Positions 7,313 to 14,615 of a stretch of 14,615 nucleotides of DNA are shown here, in pieces. Source of the DNA: CAYOHR01 sp964512145 (GTDB lineage Bacteria; Bacteroidota; Bacteroidia; Flavobacteriales_G; JALEGO01); contig CAZEIM010000056.1 in NCBI GenBank assembly GCA_964512145.1, positions 1 through 14,615 on the forward strand. Reading direction: 5' to 3'. The notes below the pieces were generated by a model. The model saw nothing but the letters and a program-made list of their open reading frames with translations, was not told the origin of the DNA and ran no database searches. The first letter of the stretch is position 1; each line of letters opens with the position of its first letter. A program made the translations under genes and the position numbers.

Positions 7313-8866
7313 CTAAAATACCATAGATTTTTTTAAAACATCAGAAGTATTTAAATTCAATGTAAGTGTTTTTTTAAGTTCAGATATTTCAATTCTTTCT
7401 TGCTCCATAGTATCTCTATGTCTTAAGGTTACCGTTTGATCAGTTAGGGTTTGGTGATCAATAGTTATGCAAAATGGTGTTCCAATAGCATCTTGCCTTC
7501 GGTAACGTTTTCCAATAGAGTCTTTTTCATCGTATTGTACCATAAAGTCAAATTTCAATTCACGGGTAATTTCTTCTGCTTTTTCGGCTAATCCATCTTT
7601 TTTCACTAATGGCAATACAGCAATTTTTATGGGCGCTAAAAAAGCAGGGAGCTTTAATACAGTTCTTTCAGAGCCATCCTCTAGCTTTTCATACACATAA
7701 GAAGCCGATAAAATGGCCAAAAATGTTCTGTCTAATCCTACCGATGTTTCAACAACATAGGGAGTATAGCTTTTATTTTCTTCGGGATCGAAATATTGCA
7801 TTTTTTTTCCGCTAAATTTTTCATGGCTGGAAAGATCAAAATCTGTTCTGGAATGTATTCCTTCTAACTCTTTAAATCCCATTGGAAATTCAAACTCAAT
7901 ATCGCAAGCAGCATTGGCATAATGTGCTAGTTTAATATGGTCGTGAAAACGATATTTATGTTCTGGTAAACCAAGAGATTTGTGCCAATCCATGCGATGC
8001 TTTTTCCAATACTCATACCATTTTTTTTCTTCTCCGGGTTTAACAAAAAACTGCATTTCCATTTGTTCAAATTCGCGCATTCTGAAAATAAATTGTCTGG
8101 CAACTATTTCGTTTCTAAATGCTTTTCCTATTTGAGCAATTCCAAAGGGTATTTTCATGCGCCCTGTTTTGTAAACGTTTAAAAAATTCACAAAAATACC
8201 TTGTGCGGTTTCGGGCCGTAAGTATATTTTATTAGCTCCTTCGGCTACAGCTCCCATTTCAGTATCAAACATTAAATTAAACTGACGAACATCTGTCCAG
8301 TTTCTGCTTCCCGATACAGGGCAGGTAATTTCTAAGTCGATAATAAGTTGTTTTAAATCGGCTAAATTTTCATCCTCCAAAGAGTTTTTTAGTCGATTTT
8401 TTATCTCTTCTATTTTTTTCTTATATTCAACTACTCGTGGATTCGTTTCCGAAAACAGAAGCTTATCAAATGAAGCCCCGAATCTTCCGGCTGCTTTTTC
8501 TACTTCTTTCTGTATTTTTTGTTCTATTTTAGCCATGTGCTCTTCAACCAACACATCGGCACGATAGCGTTTTTTTGAATCTTTGTTATCTATTAATGGA
8601 TCACTGAAAGCATCGATATGTCCAGATGCTTTCCAGGTAGTGGGGTGCATAAATATGGCCGAATCAATGCCTACAATATGATCGTGCATTTGCACCATCG
8701 ATTTCCACCAATATTGTTTAATGTTGTTTTTTAATTCTACGCCTAACTGACCATAATCGTAAACAGCGCTTAAACCATCGTATATTTCACTGGACGGAAA
8801 TATAAAACCGTATTCTTTTGCATGCGATATGATGTTTTTTAGGGCATCTTCCTGATTTACTGTCAT
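7313..8866 (-). CDS. glyS: Glycyl-tRNA synthetase (homodimeric type)
   Basis: This 517-residue class II aminoacyl-tRNA synthetase charges tRNA-Gly with glycine in the cytosol. It is the single-chain, homodimeric type and not the bacterial alpha2-beta2 form. The N-terminal SSEIYDGLSAVYDYGQLG stretch (25-42) and RPETAQGIFVNF (217-228) are characteristic of it. Motif 2 is FRNEIVARQ through FEQMEMQFF (250-274) and motif 3 is ETSVGLDRTFLAIL (373-386). The C-terminal 100 residues form the anticodon-binding domain. An insertion around 105-165 rich in Lys/Glu probably forms a helical arm. Length is normal for the family and the start is unambiguous. It sits 6 bases after the small exported-protein gene and just before the glycosyltransferase gene. 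Confidence 0.97.
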   Translation of the reverse strand: MTVNQEDALKNIISHAKEYGFIFPSSEIYDGLSAVYDYGQLGVELKNNIKQYWWKSMVQMHDHIVGIDSAIFMHPTTWKASGHIDAFSDPLIDNKDSKKRYRADVLVEEHMAKIEQKIQKEVEKAAGRFGASFDKLLFSETNPRVVEYKKKIEEIKNRLKNSLEDENLADLKQLIIDLEITCPVSGSRNWTDVRQFNLMFDTEMGAVAEGANKIYLRPETAQGIFVNFLNVYKTGRMKIPFGIAQIGKAFRNEIVARQFIFRMREFEQMEMQFFVKPGEEKKWYEYWKKHRMDWHKSLGLPEHKYRFHDHIKLAHYANAACDIEFEFPMGFKELEGIHSRTDFDLSSHEKFSGKKMQYFDPEENKSYTPYVVETSVGLDRTFLAILSASYVYEKLEDGSERTVLKLPAFLAPIKIAVLPLVKKDGLAEKAEEITRELKFDFMVQYDEKDSIGKRYRRQDAIGTPFCITIDHQTLTDQTVTLRHRDTMEQERIEISELKKTLTLNLNTSDVLKKSMVF

Positions 8867-8872
8867 AGCTTG

Positions 8873-9382
8873 TTATTTAGTAAGTTCTTTTTCTAAGTTT
8901 TCCATTTTTTGGGTATATTCTTTATCCCAGGTAAAGTTCTTTTTTGATTCGTTATAGATAAGTACAGCAAAGGGTTGTTCTAAATCTTTAAGTTTATGTA
9001 TATCAGGATTTTGAGGCATAGGAACCAAATGACAATTAAAAGAAAGTTTATGATCTTTGTGTTGGGTATGTTTAGAAAGCATGGTAGTATGAATGACTAT
9101 GTTTTTTCGGATATACTTATCTTTTTCAAAGCGTACTGTATATACTTTATTCTCAATTAGATCTAAAGAAAAAGTCCCGTTTTCATCACTTTTGTTTATA
9201 CTAACTGCTTCACCATTTTCATTTAAAACAGTAATTAATGTATGGGATAAGTACATGCTATCACCTTGCATAACAAACCCCGATACTTTAAAATGATCGA
9301 GTGTATCTGCTTTACTTTGATAAAAAACAAAGCATAAAATAAACGACCATACATAAGAAAATCTCATTTTTTGTTTAACCAT
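8873..9382 (-). CDS. Small exported protein of unknown function, carboxypeptidase-regulatory-like fold
   Basis: I do not recognise this protein. From ATG 9382 it has 169 residues and starts with a clear secretion signal: a basic start (MVKQKMRF), a hydrophobic core (SYVWSFILCFVFY) and a likely cut after QSKA, with no lipobox cysteine. The next 85 or so residues (DTLDHFKVSGFV through YTVRFEKDKYIRKN) read like a single carboxypeptidase-regulatory or transthyretin-like beta sandwich: an SGFV opening strand, a NENGEAV turn, DENGTFSLDL, then the YTVRFEKDKY strand. The last 50 residues are charged and helical. It is first in a tight run with glyS and a glycosyltransferase. ATG 9406, eight codons upstream, is also open. 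A near-match to the -7 box (TAATTTTA at 9432-9439, minus strand) would suit that longer form. Confidence 0.65.
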   Translation of the reverse strand: MVKQKMRFSYVWSFILCFVFYQSKADTLDHFKVSGFVMQGDSMYLSHTLITVLNENGEAVSINKSDENGTFSLDLIENKVYTVRFEKDKYIRKNIVIHTTMLSKHTQHKDHKLSFNCHLVPMPQNPDIHKLKDLEQPFAVLIYNESKKNFTWDKEYTQKMENLEKELTK

Positions 9383-9489
9383 ATTTAAGCGATATAAGGT
9401 GTACATGTAAAATAAATATTATAATTTTTTGTAAAATTAAGATTTTATAAAAAATAGGATTTAGTTTTATAAAATATCTAAAAAATTAT

Positions 9490-9512
9490 ACTATACTCAA
9501 TCTGTGTATAGT
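9490..9512 (-). terminator. Candidate hairpin terminator at the engB stop
   Basis: ACTATAC and GTATAGT form a 7-base-pair stem around a 9-base loop that includes the engB stop codon. On the minus strand a T-rich tail (TTTTTT, at 9480-9485 on the plus strand AAAAAA) follows after a few bases. The stem is weak because it is AT-rich, so this is a candidate only. The remaining gap to the next gene (9407-9489) is AT-rich and otherwise featureless. Confidence 0.4.
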
Positions 9513-10099
9513 TTGTTGTTTTCTAAAATAAATTCTAGTATTTCTTGTTTTCCTTGTTTTAAAATAGAGGATGAATAAAATATTTTTGGGAGTTCTTCCC
9601 ATGTTTCTGCAAGTGCATTAGTATAATTTTCGATATTTAATTTAATTTGATTAGGTTTAAGTTTATCTATTTTTGTAAAAATTATGACAAACGGAACTTT
9701 TTGCTCACCCATCCAATACATAAAATTTAGATCAATTTCTTGAGCCGGAATGCGTAAATCGATAAGCAAAAAAACACAGCATAAATTTTGTCTTTTCTTT
9801 AAATATGTTTTTATCATATTTTCCCACCCTTCGCGTAATTTTTTGGAAACTTTTGCATAACCATATCCAGGTAAGTCGGCTAAATACCAAGTATTATCTA
9901 TTAAAAAATGATTGATGGTCTGTGTTTTTCCGGGAGTTGATGAGGTTTTGGCAATTTTTTTATCGCACAACATGTTTATTAGAGAAGATTTTCCAACATT
10001 TGAACGTCCTATAAATGCATATTCGGGTAATTTAGTTGCCGGAAGCTTATCTTGTGAAGTGGCGCTTTGAACAAAACTTGCGTCTTTTATTTTAATCAT
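9497..10099 (-). CDS. engB: Ribosome-assembly GTPase EngB (YihA/YsxC)
   Basis: This 200-residue GTPase acts in late assembly of the large ribosomal subunit. All G motifs are present: G1 GRSNVGKS (31-38), a Thr-rich switch I (TPGKTQT, 55-61), G3 DLPGYG (75-80) with the YAKV continuation typical of EngB, G4 TKID (142-145) and G5 SSS (176-178). The length is normal and it is a single-domain protein, unlike Der or Era. Its ATG lies inside the last codons of the upstream alpha/beta hydrolase gene (8-base overlap), so both are translated from one message. Essentiality is usual for the family but is not shown by the sequence. Confidence 0.96.
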   Translation of the reverse strand: MIKIKDASFVQSATSQDKLPATKLPEYAFIGRSNVGKSSLINMLCDKKIAKTSSTPGKTQTINHFLIDNTWYLADLPGYGYAKVSKKLREGWENMIKTYLKKRQNLCCVFLLIDLRIPAQEIDLNFMYWMGEQKVPFVIIFTKIDKLKPNQIKLNIENYTNALAETWEELPKIFYSSSILKQGKQEILEFILENNKLYTD

Positions 10100-10853
10100 G
10101 AATTATTTGTTGACGTACATACCAATGGTGTAGTATCTGATTAAATTCCTCAGGATGCTCCATCATAGCAGCATGGCCACATTGATCAATCCAAAATAAA
10201 TCGGAACTAGGTAACAGCGAATGAAATTCCTCAGCTACACTGGGAGGAGTAATTTGATCTTGCTTTCCCCAAATTAAGGCAACCGGAAAGCTCATGGCCG
10301 ATAAATCATTTTTCATGTTATGCCGAATGGCCGATTTAGCGATGGATAAAATGCGAATAATTTTATTTCGGTTATTTACGGCTTCATGGCATTCATCCTC
10401 TAANNNNNNNNNNNNNCATTTTGGATCATAAAACGTAACGGCAATTCGCTGTCTTAAAAATTCTTTATCTTCTCTTCTAGGAAAACTTCCACCAAATGCA
10501 TTTTCATATAAACCTGAACTTCCCGATAAAACCATGGATGAAATTTTATTGGGATGGTTGGCCGCATAGGCTAATGCTACATGTCCTCCAAGTGAGTTTC
10601 CCAATAAATGTACCGAATCTATTTTTAAATATTTGATAAATTTATCTAAATGGCTAGCTAAAGCATTAATATTTGCATTAAGTAAAGGCAAAGAATATAT
10701 CGGCAATGATAAATTAATAACTCTAAAATATTTATTAAATACAGCTTCTTGATCTTTAAAATTACTTAAAGCACCAAATAAACCATGTAATAATATTAAA
10801 ACAGGCCCTTGACCGCTTTCTGTAAACTCAAATTTTTTAGTTTTTAATAGCAT
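10092..10853 (-). CDS. Alpha/beta hydrolase
   Basis: This 253-residue serine hydrolase of the alpha/beta fold is cytosolic, with no signal peptide. The oxyanion loop is HGLFG (23-27), the nucleophile elbow GNSLGG places S87, the acid is probably D199 (WGKQDQITP), and the histidine is H227 (CGHAAMMEHP). Substrate is unknown; small esters or thioesters are typical for the family. A 13-base N run (10404-10416) hides five codons between K145 and L151. The frame is kept across it, so its length is probably correct, and the first hidden codon begins TG, so it encodes Cys or Trp. It overlaps engB by 8 bases, an arrangement that suggests co-transcription and not a shared function. Confidence 0.9.
   Translation of the reverse strand: MLLKTKKFEFTESGQGPVLILLHGLFGALSNFKDQEAVFNKYFRVINLSLPIYSLPLLNANINALASHLDKFIKYLKIDSVHLLGNSLGGHVALAYAANHPNKISSMVLSGSSGLYENAFGGSFPRREDKEFLRQRIAVTFYDPKXXXXXLEDECHEAVNNRNKIIRILSIAKSAIRHNMKNDLSAMSFPVALIWGKQDQITPPSVAEEFHSLLPSSDLFWIDQCGHAAMMEHPEEFNQILHHWYVRQQIIHD
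10404..10416. other. Assembly gap of 13 N inside the hydrolase gene
   Basis: Thirteen undetermined bases interrupt the alpha/beta hydrolase gene. The flanking frames agree across 13 bases (TG plus 13 N makes five codons), so the size looks real. It is probably a short low-quality stretch and not a gap of arbitrary length. Confidence 0.95.
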
Positions 10854-10881
10854 ATGCGCTAATACTCAATTAAAACACACA

Positions 10882-10889
10882 CAAATTTA
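10882..10889 (-). promoter_or_regulatory. Candidate -7 box for the hydrolase-engB operon (TAAATTTG)
   Basis: On the minus strand this is TAAATTTG, an exact TAnnTTTG match ending 28 bases before ATG 10853. No TTG -33 element is seen at the usual spacing. A 13-base palindrome abuts it on its upstream side, at 10890-10902. Confidence 0.4.
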
Positions 10890-10902
10890 GAACGAATCGT
10901 TC
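10890..10902. repeat. Palindrome GAACGA-A-TCGTTC
   Basis: This is a perfect inverted repeat with 6-base arms and a one-base centre, directly upstream of the candidate -7 box of the minus-strand operon. That is a plausible position for a regulator-binding site. The arms are more GC-rich than the surrounding sequence. An operator role is inference. Confidence 0.4.
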
Positions 10903-10995
10903 ATTTATTATTATTTTTAATATATTTTTTTGAGCAAGATTGAATAATTGATATTTTTGTTAAAATTTTTATTTAAAAAGCAACTTTTTATTTGC

Positions 10996-11009
10996 ATTAC
11001 GTTCGTAAT
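10996..11009. repeat. Palindrome ATTACG-TT-CGTAAT
   Basis: This is a perfect inverted repeat with 6-base arms and a two-base centre. It lies between a TTTG (10991-10994) and the -7 box (11019-11026) of the surface-protein gene, so a bound protein would block the promoter. It shares the core CGTTC with the palindrome at 10890-10902. An operator role is inference. Confidence 0.4.
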
Positions 11010-11018
11010 TACAAATAG

Positions 11019-11026
11019 TAATTTTG
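11019..11026 (+). promoter_or_regulatory. Candidate promoter for the surface protein (TAATTTTG)
   Basis: TAATTTTG matches TAnnTTTG and lies 22 bases before ATG 11049. An upstream TTTG at 10991-10994 could be the -33 element, though its spacing of 24 bases is slightly longer than usual. This is the only candidate box here with a possible -33 partner. Confidence 0.5.
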
Positions 11027-11048
11027 TTAAATCTTCATGTATTACAAT

Positions 11049-14000
11049 ATGTTTATAAAATCTGCTAAAATATTTTTATATATTTTAATTCTATCTATAA
11101 CCTTTTTACCTCTTTTATCTCAATCAAATTGTCCGAATATAAGTGCAGGAAATGACGTATCGCTCAGTTGTAATGAAGATTGTGCATTGCTAACTTCTAA
11201 TTATTTAGAAATATTTAACACAAATTCATATGCGGCAACTTCTCTTGCCTATTCACCCCCAACATCATTTAACGGAGGAACTCCTGTTTTAGTAAATGTA
11301 GATGACGTATGGAGTGATATCGTTAATCTACCCTTTAATTTTTGTTATTTTGGAAACACATACAATCGTGTTGTAATTGGCACAAATGGTGTGGTAACAT
11401 TCGATGTTTCAAGAGCAAATCAGTATTGTGCTTATTCATTTACAGCGTCAATTCCTTCTCTATCATTATTTACCGCAACGATTTTTGGTGCATATCACGA
11501 TATTGACCCTCGAGTTAGCTCATCAAACCCAAGTATTAATTATAAAGTAATTGGTACTGCACCATGCAGAGCTTTTGTTATTAATTTTTATAACATCGCA
11601 CAGTATTCATGTAATCATTTAATTACTACCCAACAAATAGTGTTGTATGAAAAGACAAATATCATTGAAGTACATATCCAAAATAAACCTACTTGTACAA
11701 CCTGGAACGGAGGAAGAGCTGTTATTGGAATTCAAGATCCGTCAGGATTAATTGGATATACTCCTCCTGGAAGAAATACTGGGCCTTGGACAGCTAGTAA
11801 TGAATCTTATCGGTTTACACCTAATGGACTCCCAAATTATTCTATTTCATGGCTTGATGGAGCAACTACCATATCTAATAATAATTCAATTAATGTTTGT
11901 CCTTCTACTTTCCCAAAAACATATACCGCACAAATTACATATAATAACTGTGATGGTACTTCATTAACATTAACTGATGAAGTTACAGTAGATAAAATTT
12001 CAAATAATAATTTAGTTGTTAATCCAATAAATTCAACCATTTGTGCAGGAGAATCTGTAAGCTTAAGTGCCTCAGGGGCAGTAAGTTACATGTGGTCTCC
12101 AAGCGCTACACTCTCTAATTCTACAGGACCAGTTGTTACTGCAAATCCTACTGCTACAACAACCTATTCCGTTACTGCTACTTTTGCTGATGGCTGTACT
12201 GAAACTGAAGATATAACAATTACTGTTAACCCTCTTCCAAATCCAATTTTTACAAGTTCAGATATTTGTGAAGGACAAACAAATACAATGTCAGGAATAA
12301 ATACTCCTGGAGGAACATTTTCTTTAACATTTAATCCCTCTCCACTGACAACATCAGTAAACTCAAATACAGGCGTTATTACAGGCGCTGTAGCAGGAAA
12401 TACATATACTCTTCAGTATTCTATTACTGTAAATGGATGTGTAAATACGTATGAACAAGATGTAAATGTATTTCCTGTGCCAAATCCTGTTTTTAGCGCA
12501 CAAGATTTTTGTTTAGGAAGTGCAAATGTCATAGACTTAAGCCTGGCCACTCCGGGAGGAACATTTTCTTTTAATCCGACTCCTGCAGATGGTGCAACGA
12601 TAGATGCAGTTACCGGTATTATAAGCAATGCTACCGCAAATACGACCTATACTATACAATACGCATTTAGTGGTAGTTGCCCTGCAACATNNNNNNNNNN
12701 NNNNNNNNNNNNNNNNNNNNNNNNNNNNNNNNNNNNNNNNNNNNNNNNNNNNNNNNNNNNNNNNNNNNNNNNNNNNNNNNNNNNNNNNNNATCCGGCTCC
12801 GGCAGATGGTGCAACGATAGATGCAGTTACCGGTATTATAAGCAATGCTACTGCAAATACGACCTATACTATACAATACGCATTTAGTGGTAGTTGCCCT
12901 GCAACATATACGCAACAAGTAACGGCTTTATATCAACCGGATGCGAGTTTTATAGCGGATAATTTTTGTATAGGAACCATAAATAATATAGCGGTAACAG
13001 AGCCTGGGGGTGTATTTTCTTTTAATCCAATACCTTTAGATGGAGCCAGTATAAATTCAGCCAGTGGAATTATTTCAAATCCTACCAATGGAACAACCTA
13101 CACCATACAATATGCATTTGCAGGAGTTTGTCCGGCCGTAACCACCCAGCAGGTAGTAGCTTATAACCAACCCATCGCAACCTTTAGCGCACAAGATTTT
13201 TGTTTAGGAAGTGCAAATGTCATAGACTTAAGTTTAGCTACCCCCGGAGGAACATTTTCGTTTAATCCGGCTCCGGCAGATGGTGCAACGATAGATGCAG
13301 TTACCGGTATTATAAGCAATGCTACCGTCAATGGAACATACTACATAGAATATAGTATATCGGGCTTTTGCAACGCCACGCATACTGAAATGGTAAATGT
13401 ATTGGAATTACCTATAGTTGATTTTACATTTAACAATGCATGTTTGTATCAAGCAGTTGAATTTTTAGATCAAACACAGCTTAATAATCCTGCATCTGTT
13501 ATTACTAGTTGGGAATGGGATTTTGGCGATTTATCTACTCATGATTTTAATCAAAATCCAAATCATAATTATTTAAATACAGGAACATATCAGGTAAATT
13601 TAAGTATTCAAACAAATCAGGGGTGTGTTGCTTATATTAGTAAGTGGATTGAAATTTTTCCAACACCAACAGCAAATTTTACGGGGGCCAATTATTGTTT
13701 TAATAGTTCTTCAGGTATTTTTCAGGATCAATCATTGGCAAATGGAAGTCCAATCATTAATTGGTTTTGGGAATTTGGAGATGGTAATACAACAAGTGTT
13801 CAAAATCCTTCTCATGATTATAGTAATTTTGGAACGTATCAAATCACATTAACTGTAGAAAATAGTTATGGATGTAAAAATAGTATAGCAAAACCTATTG
13901 AGGTATATGATATTCCCAGAGGCTATGTTGAAACCACAAATGATAAAGGTTGTAAGCCATTTTGTTCTAGTATTCGTTTTGTAAGTAATCAAAACAATAT

Positions 14001-14615
14001 TAGTGCATGGAATTGGGAAATAGATGATCAATTTAGCTTTAATATATCAAGTCCTGTTTTTTGTATAAATAACGATGGAGTTTTCGGATATACATTAACC
14101 GTAACAAATATATACGGTTGTGCACAAACCTATAGCAATAGCAATTTTTTTGAGGTCTTCCCAGACCCCATAGCAGATTTTGAAATTCCAGCACAAGAAT
14201 TCCATGAGCTAAATTCATTAGTGTTTTTTACAAATACATCTACAGGCGCAAATTCATACATTTGGAGTTTTAATGAGGAATTTACAACTGATATTCAACA
14301 TCCAAAGTATCTTTTTGAAACACCTGGAAAATATAAGGTACTCTTAACTGCAATCTCAAAAAACGGATGTATAGACACCACTTCAAGAATTATTCAAATA
14401 AATGAAGTATTCTCATTTTATATTCCTAATGCTTTTACGCCTAATGAAAATGATATTAATGAAACTTTTTATCCTAAAATACATGGAGCCAGAGAAGATC
14501 ATTATTCTTTTCTAATATTTAATAGGTGGGGTGATTTATTATTTCAAGGTCATAAGTTTTCAGATCATTGGAACGGAAAAGGGTTAAATGGCGAACTATT
14601 AAAACAAGATGTATA
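11049..14615 (+). CDS. Large secreted multidomain protein with type IX (type B) sorting domain, partial
   Basis: This is a cell-surface or secreted protein exported by Sec and then the type IX secretion system; an adhesin role is likely but inferred. Order of parts: signal peptide (residues 1-25, core IFLYILILSITFLPLL); a Cys-bearing globular domain (to about residue 260) with a nidogen-like FCYFGNTYNRVVIGTNGVVTF strand pair; an Ig-like domain (about 12009-12230); a tandem array of about 80-residue repeats (12249-13410); four PKD or PKD-like domains starting near 13411, 13660, 13912 and 14161, the first two with clear WDFGD/WEFGDG and G-Y-V/I-L signatures; and the gliding-motility C-terminal domain from FYIPNAFTPN (14416). 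The window ends inside that domain, probably about 20-25 residues before the stop. A 100-N run (12691-12790) breaks the frame only because its size is arbitrary. ATG 11037 is an alternative start, but ATG 11049 gives the standard signal peptide. Confidence 0.88.
12249..13410 (+). repeat. Tandem in-frame repeats of about 78-81 codons
   Basis: Five units are visible or implied, starting at 12249, 12492, (in the gap), 12949 and 13183. Lengths are 243, about 240, about 240, 234 and 228 bases. Shared protein features are an FC-G motif, PGG-FSFNP, a DGA-ID--TGIIS turn, TTYTIQYAF and a G-CPA strand with a second cysteine. The first unit is divergent. Bases 12492-12541 equal 13183-13232 exactly (50 bases). 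Bases 12574-12690 match 12791-12907 at 114 of 117 positions. Bases 12791-12851 equal 13265-13325 exactly (61 bases). Confidence 0.9.
12691..12790. other. Assembly gap of 100 N inside the repeat array
   Basis: The run is exactly 100 N, the usual placeholder for a gap of unknown size. The coding frame before it (codon starts divisible by three) and after it (codon starts one more than a multiple of three) cannot both hold with 100 bases; a multiple of three is needed. Aligning the flanking repeat copies gives 123 missing bases, or 123 plus whole units of about 240. Confidence 0.9.

Noticed and set aside
11037..12887. A 616-residue protein ending at 12887
   Set aside because: The end is an artefact of reading through 100 placeholder bases in the wrong frame. 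The repeat protein continues in another frame after 12793 to the end of the window.
12413..12918. Three overlapping minus-strand frames, two of them starting with the same peptide
   Set aside because: They are antisense to the repeat array. Their shared start is a by-product of the repeated DNA, and they run through the N gap.
1..14615. tRNA genes, CRISPR arrays, insertion sequences or phage genes
   Set aside because: No cloverleaf, regularly spaced short repeats, transposase motifs or terminal inverted repeats were found by eye. The only repeats are the in-frame protein repeats at 12249-13410.

Overview
The window looks like a draft-assembly contig piece from a member of the Bacteroidetes (Bacteroidota). 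It is AT-rich on both strands. It carries a surface protein ending in a type IX secretion (gliding-motility-type, type B) sorting domain, an exbB-exbD-tonB-like cassette, a homodimeric-type glycyl-tRNA synthetase, and several upstream boxes matching the Bacteroidetes -7 consensus TAnnTTTG instead of obvious Shine-Dalgarno sites. Two runs of N (13 and 100 bases) mark assembly gaps. I cannot name the genus.

Region 1 (1-3474, + strand) looks like the tail of a surface-polysaccharide cluster: a GT4-like glycosyltransferase, a polytopic membrane protein that could be a polysaccharide polymerase, and a SAM-dependent methyltransferase. The first two are joined by a TAATG stop/start overlap. A second TAATG at the end of the membrane protein opens a frame that dies after 17 codons just before the methyltransferase, which raises a frameshift question. 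Region 2 (3530-4510, +) is a polyprenyl diphosphate synthase with its own candidate promoter.

Region 3 (4518-6455, - strand) is an energy-transduction operon, exbB then exbD then a TonB-like protein. It converges tail-to-tail on the polyprenyl synthase gene with only 7 bases between stop codons. Region 4 (6578-9406, -) is a tight three-gene run: a small exported protein of unknown function, glycyl-tRNA synthetase, and a DPM1-like family 2 glycosyltransferase. Region 5 (9490-10889, -) is an alpha/beta hydrolase overlapping the ribosome-assembly GTPase engB, with a candidate hairpin terminator at the engB stop codon.

Region 6 (10890-14615, +) is a divergent intergenic region with two short palindromes, then a large secreted multidomain protein truncated by the window end. 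Its middle is a tandem array of repeats of about 234-243 bp, with near-identical stretches between copies. The 100-N gap falls inside this array. The reading frame on either side is incompatible with exactly 100 missing bases; repeat periodicity predicts 123 bases, or 123 plus whole repeat units.

I did not find a mobile element, CRISPR array, RNA gene or an evident new multi-gene system. The most informative irregularities are the repeat array with its mis-sized gap, the possible frameshift before the methyltransferase, and the repeated promoter geometry.
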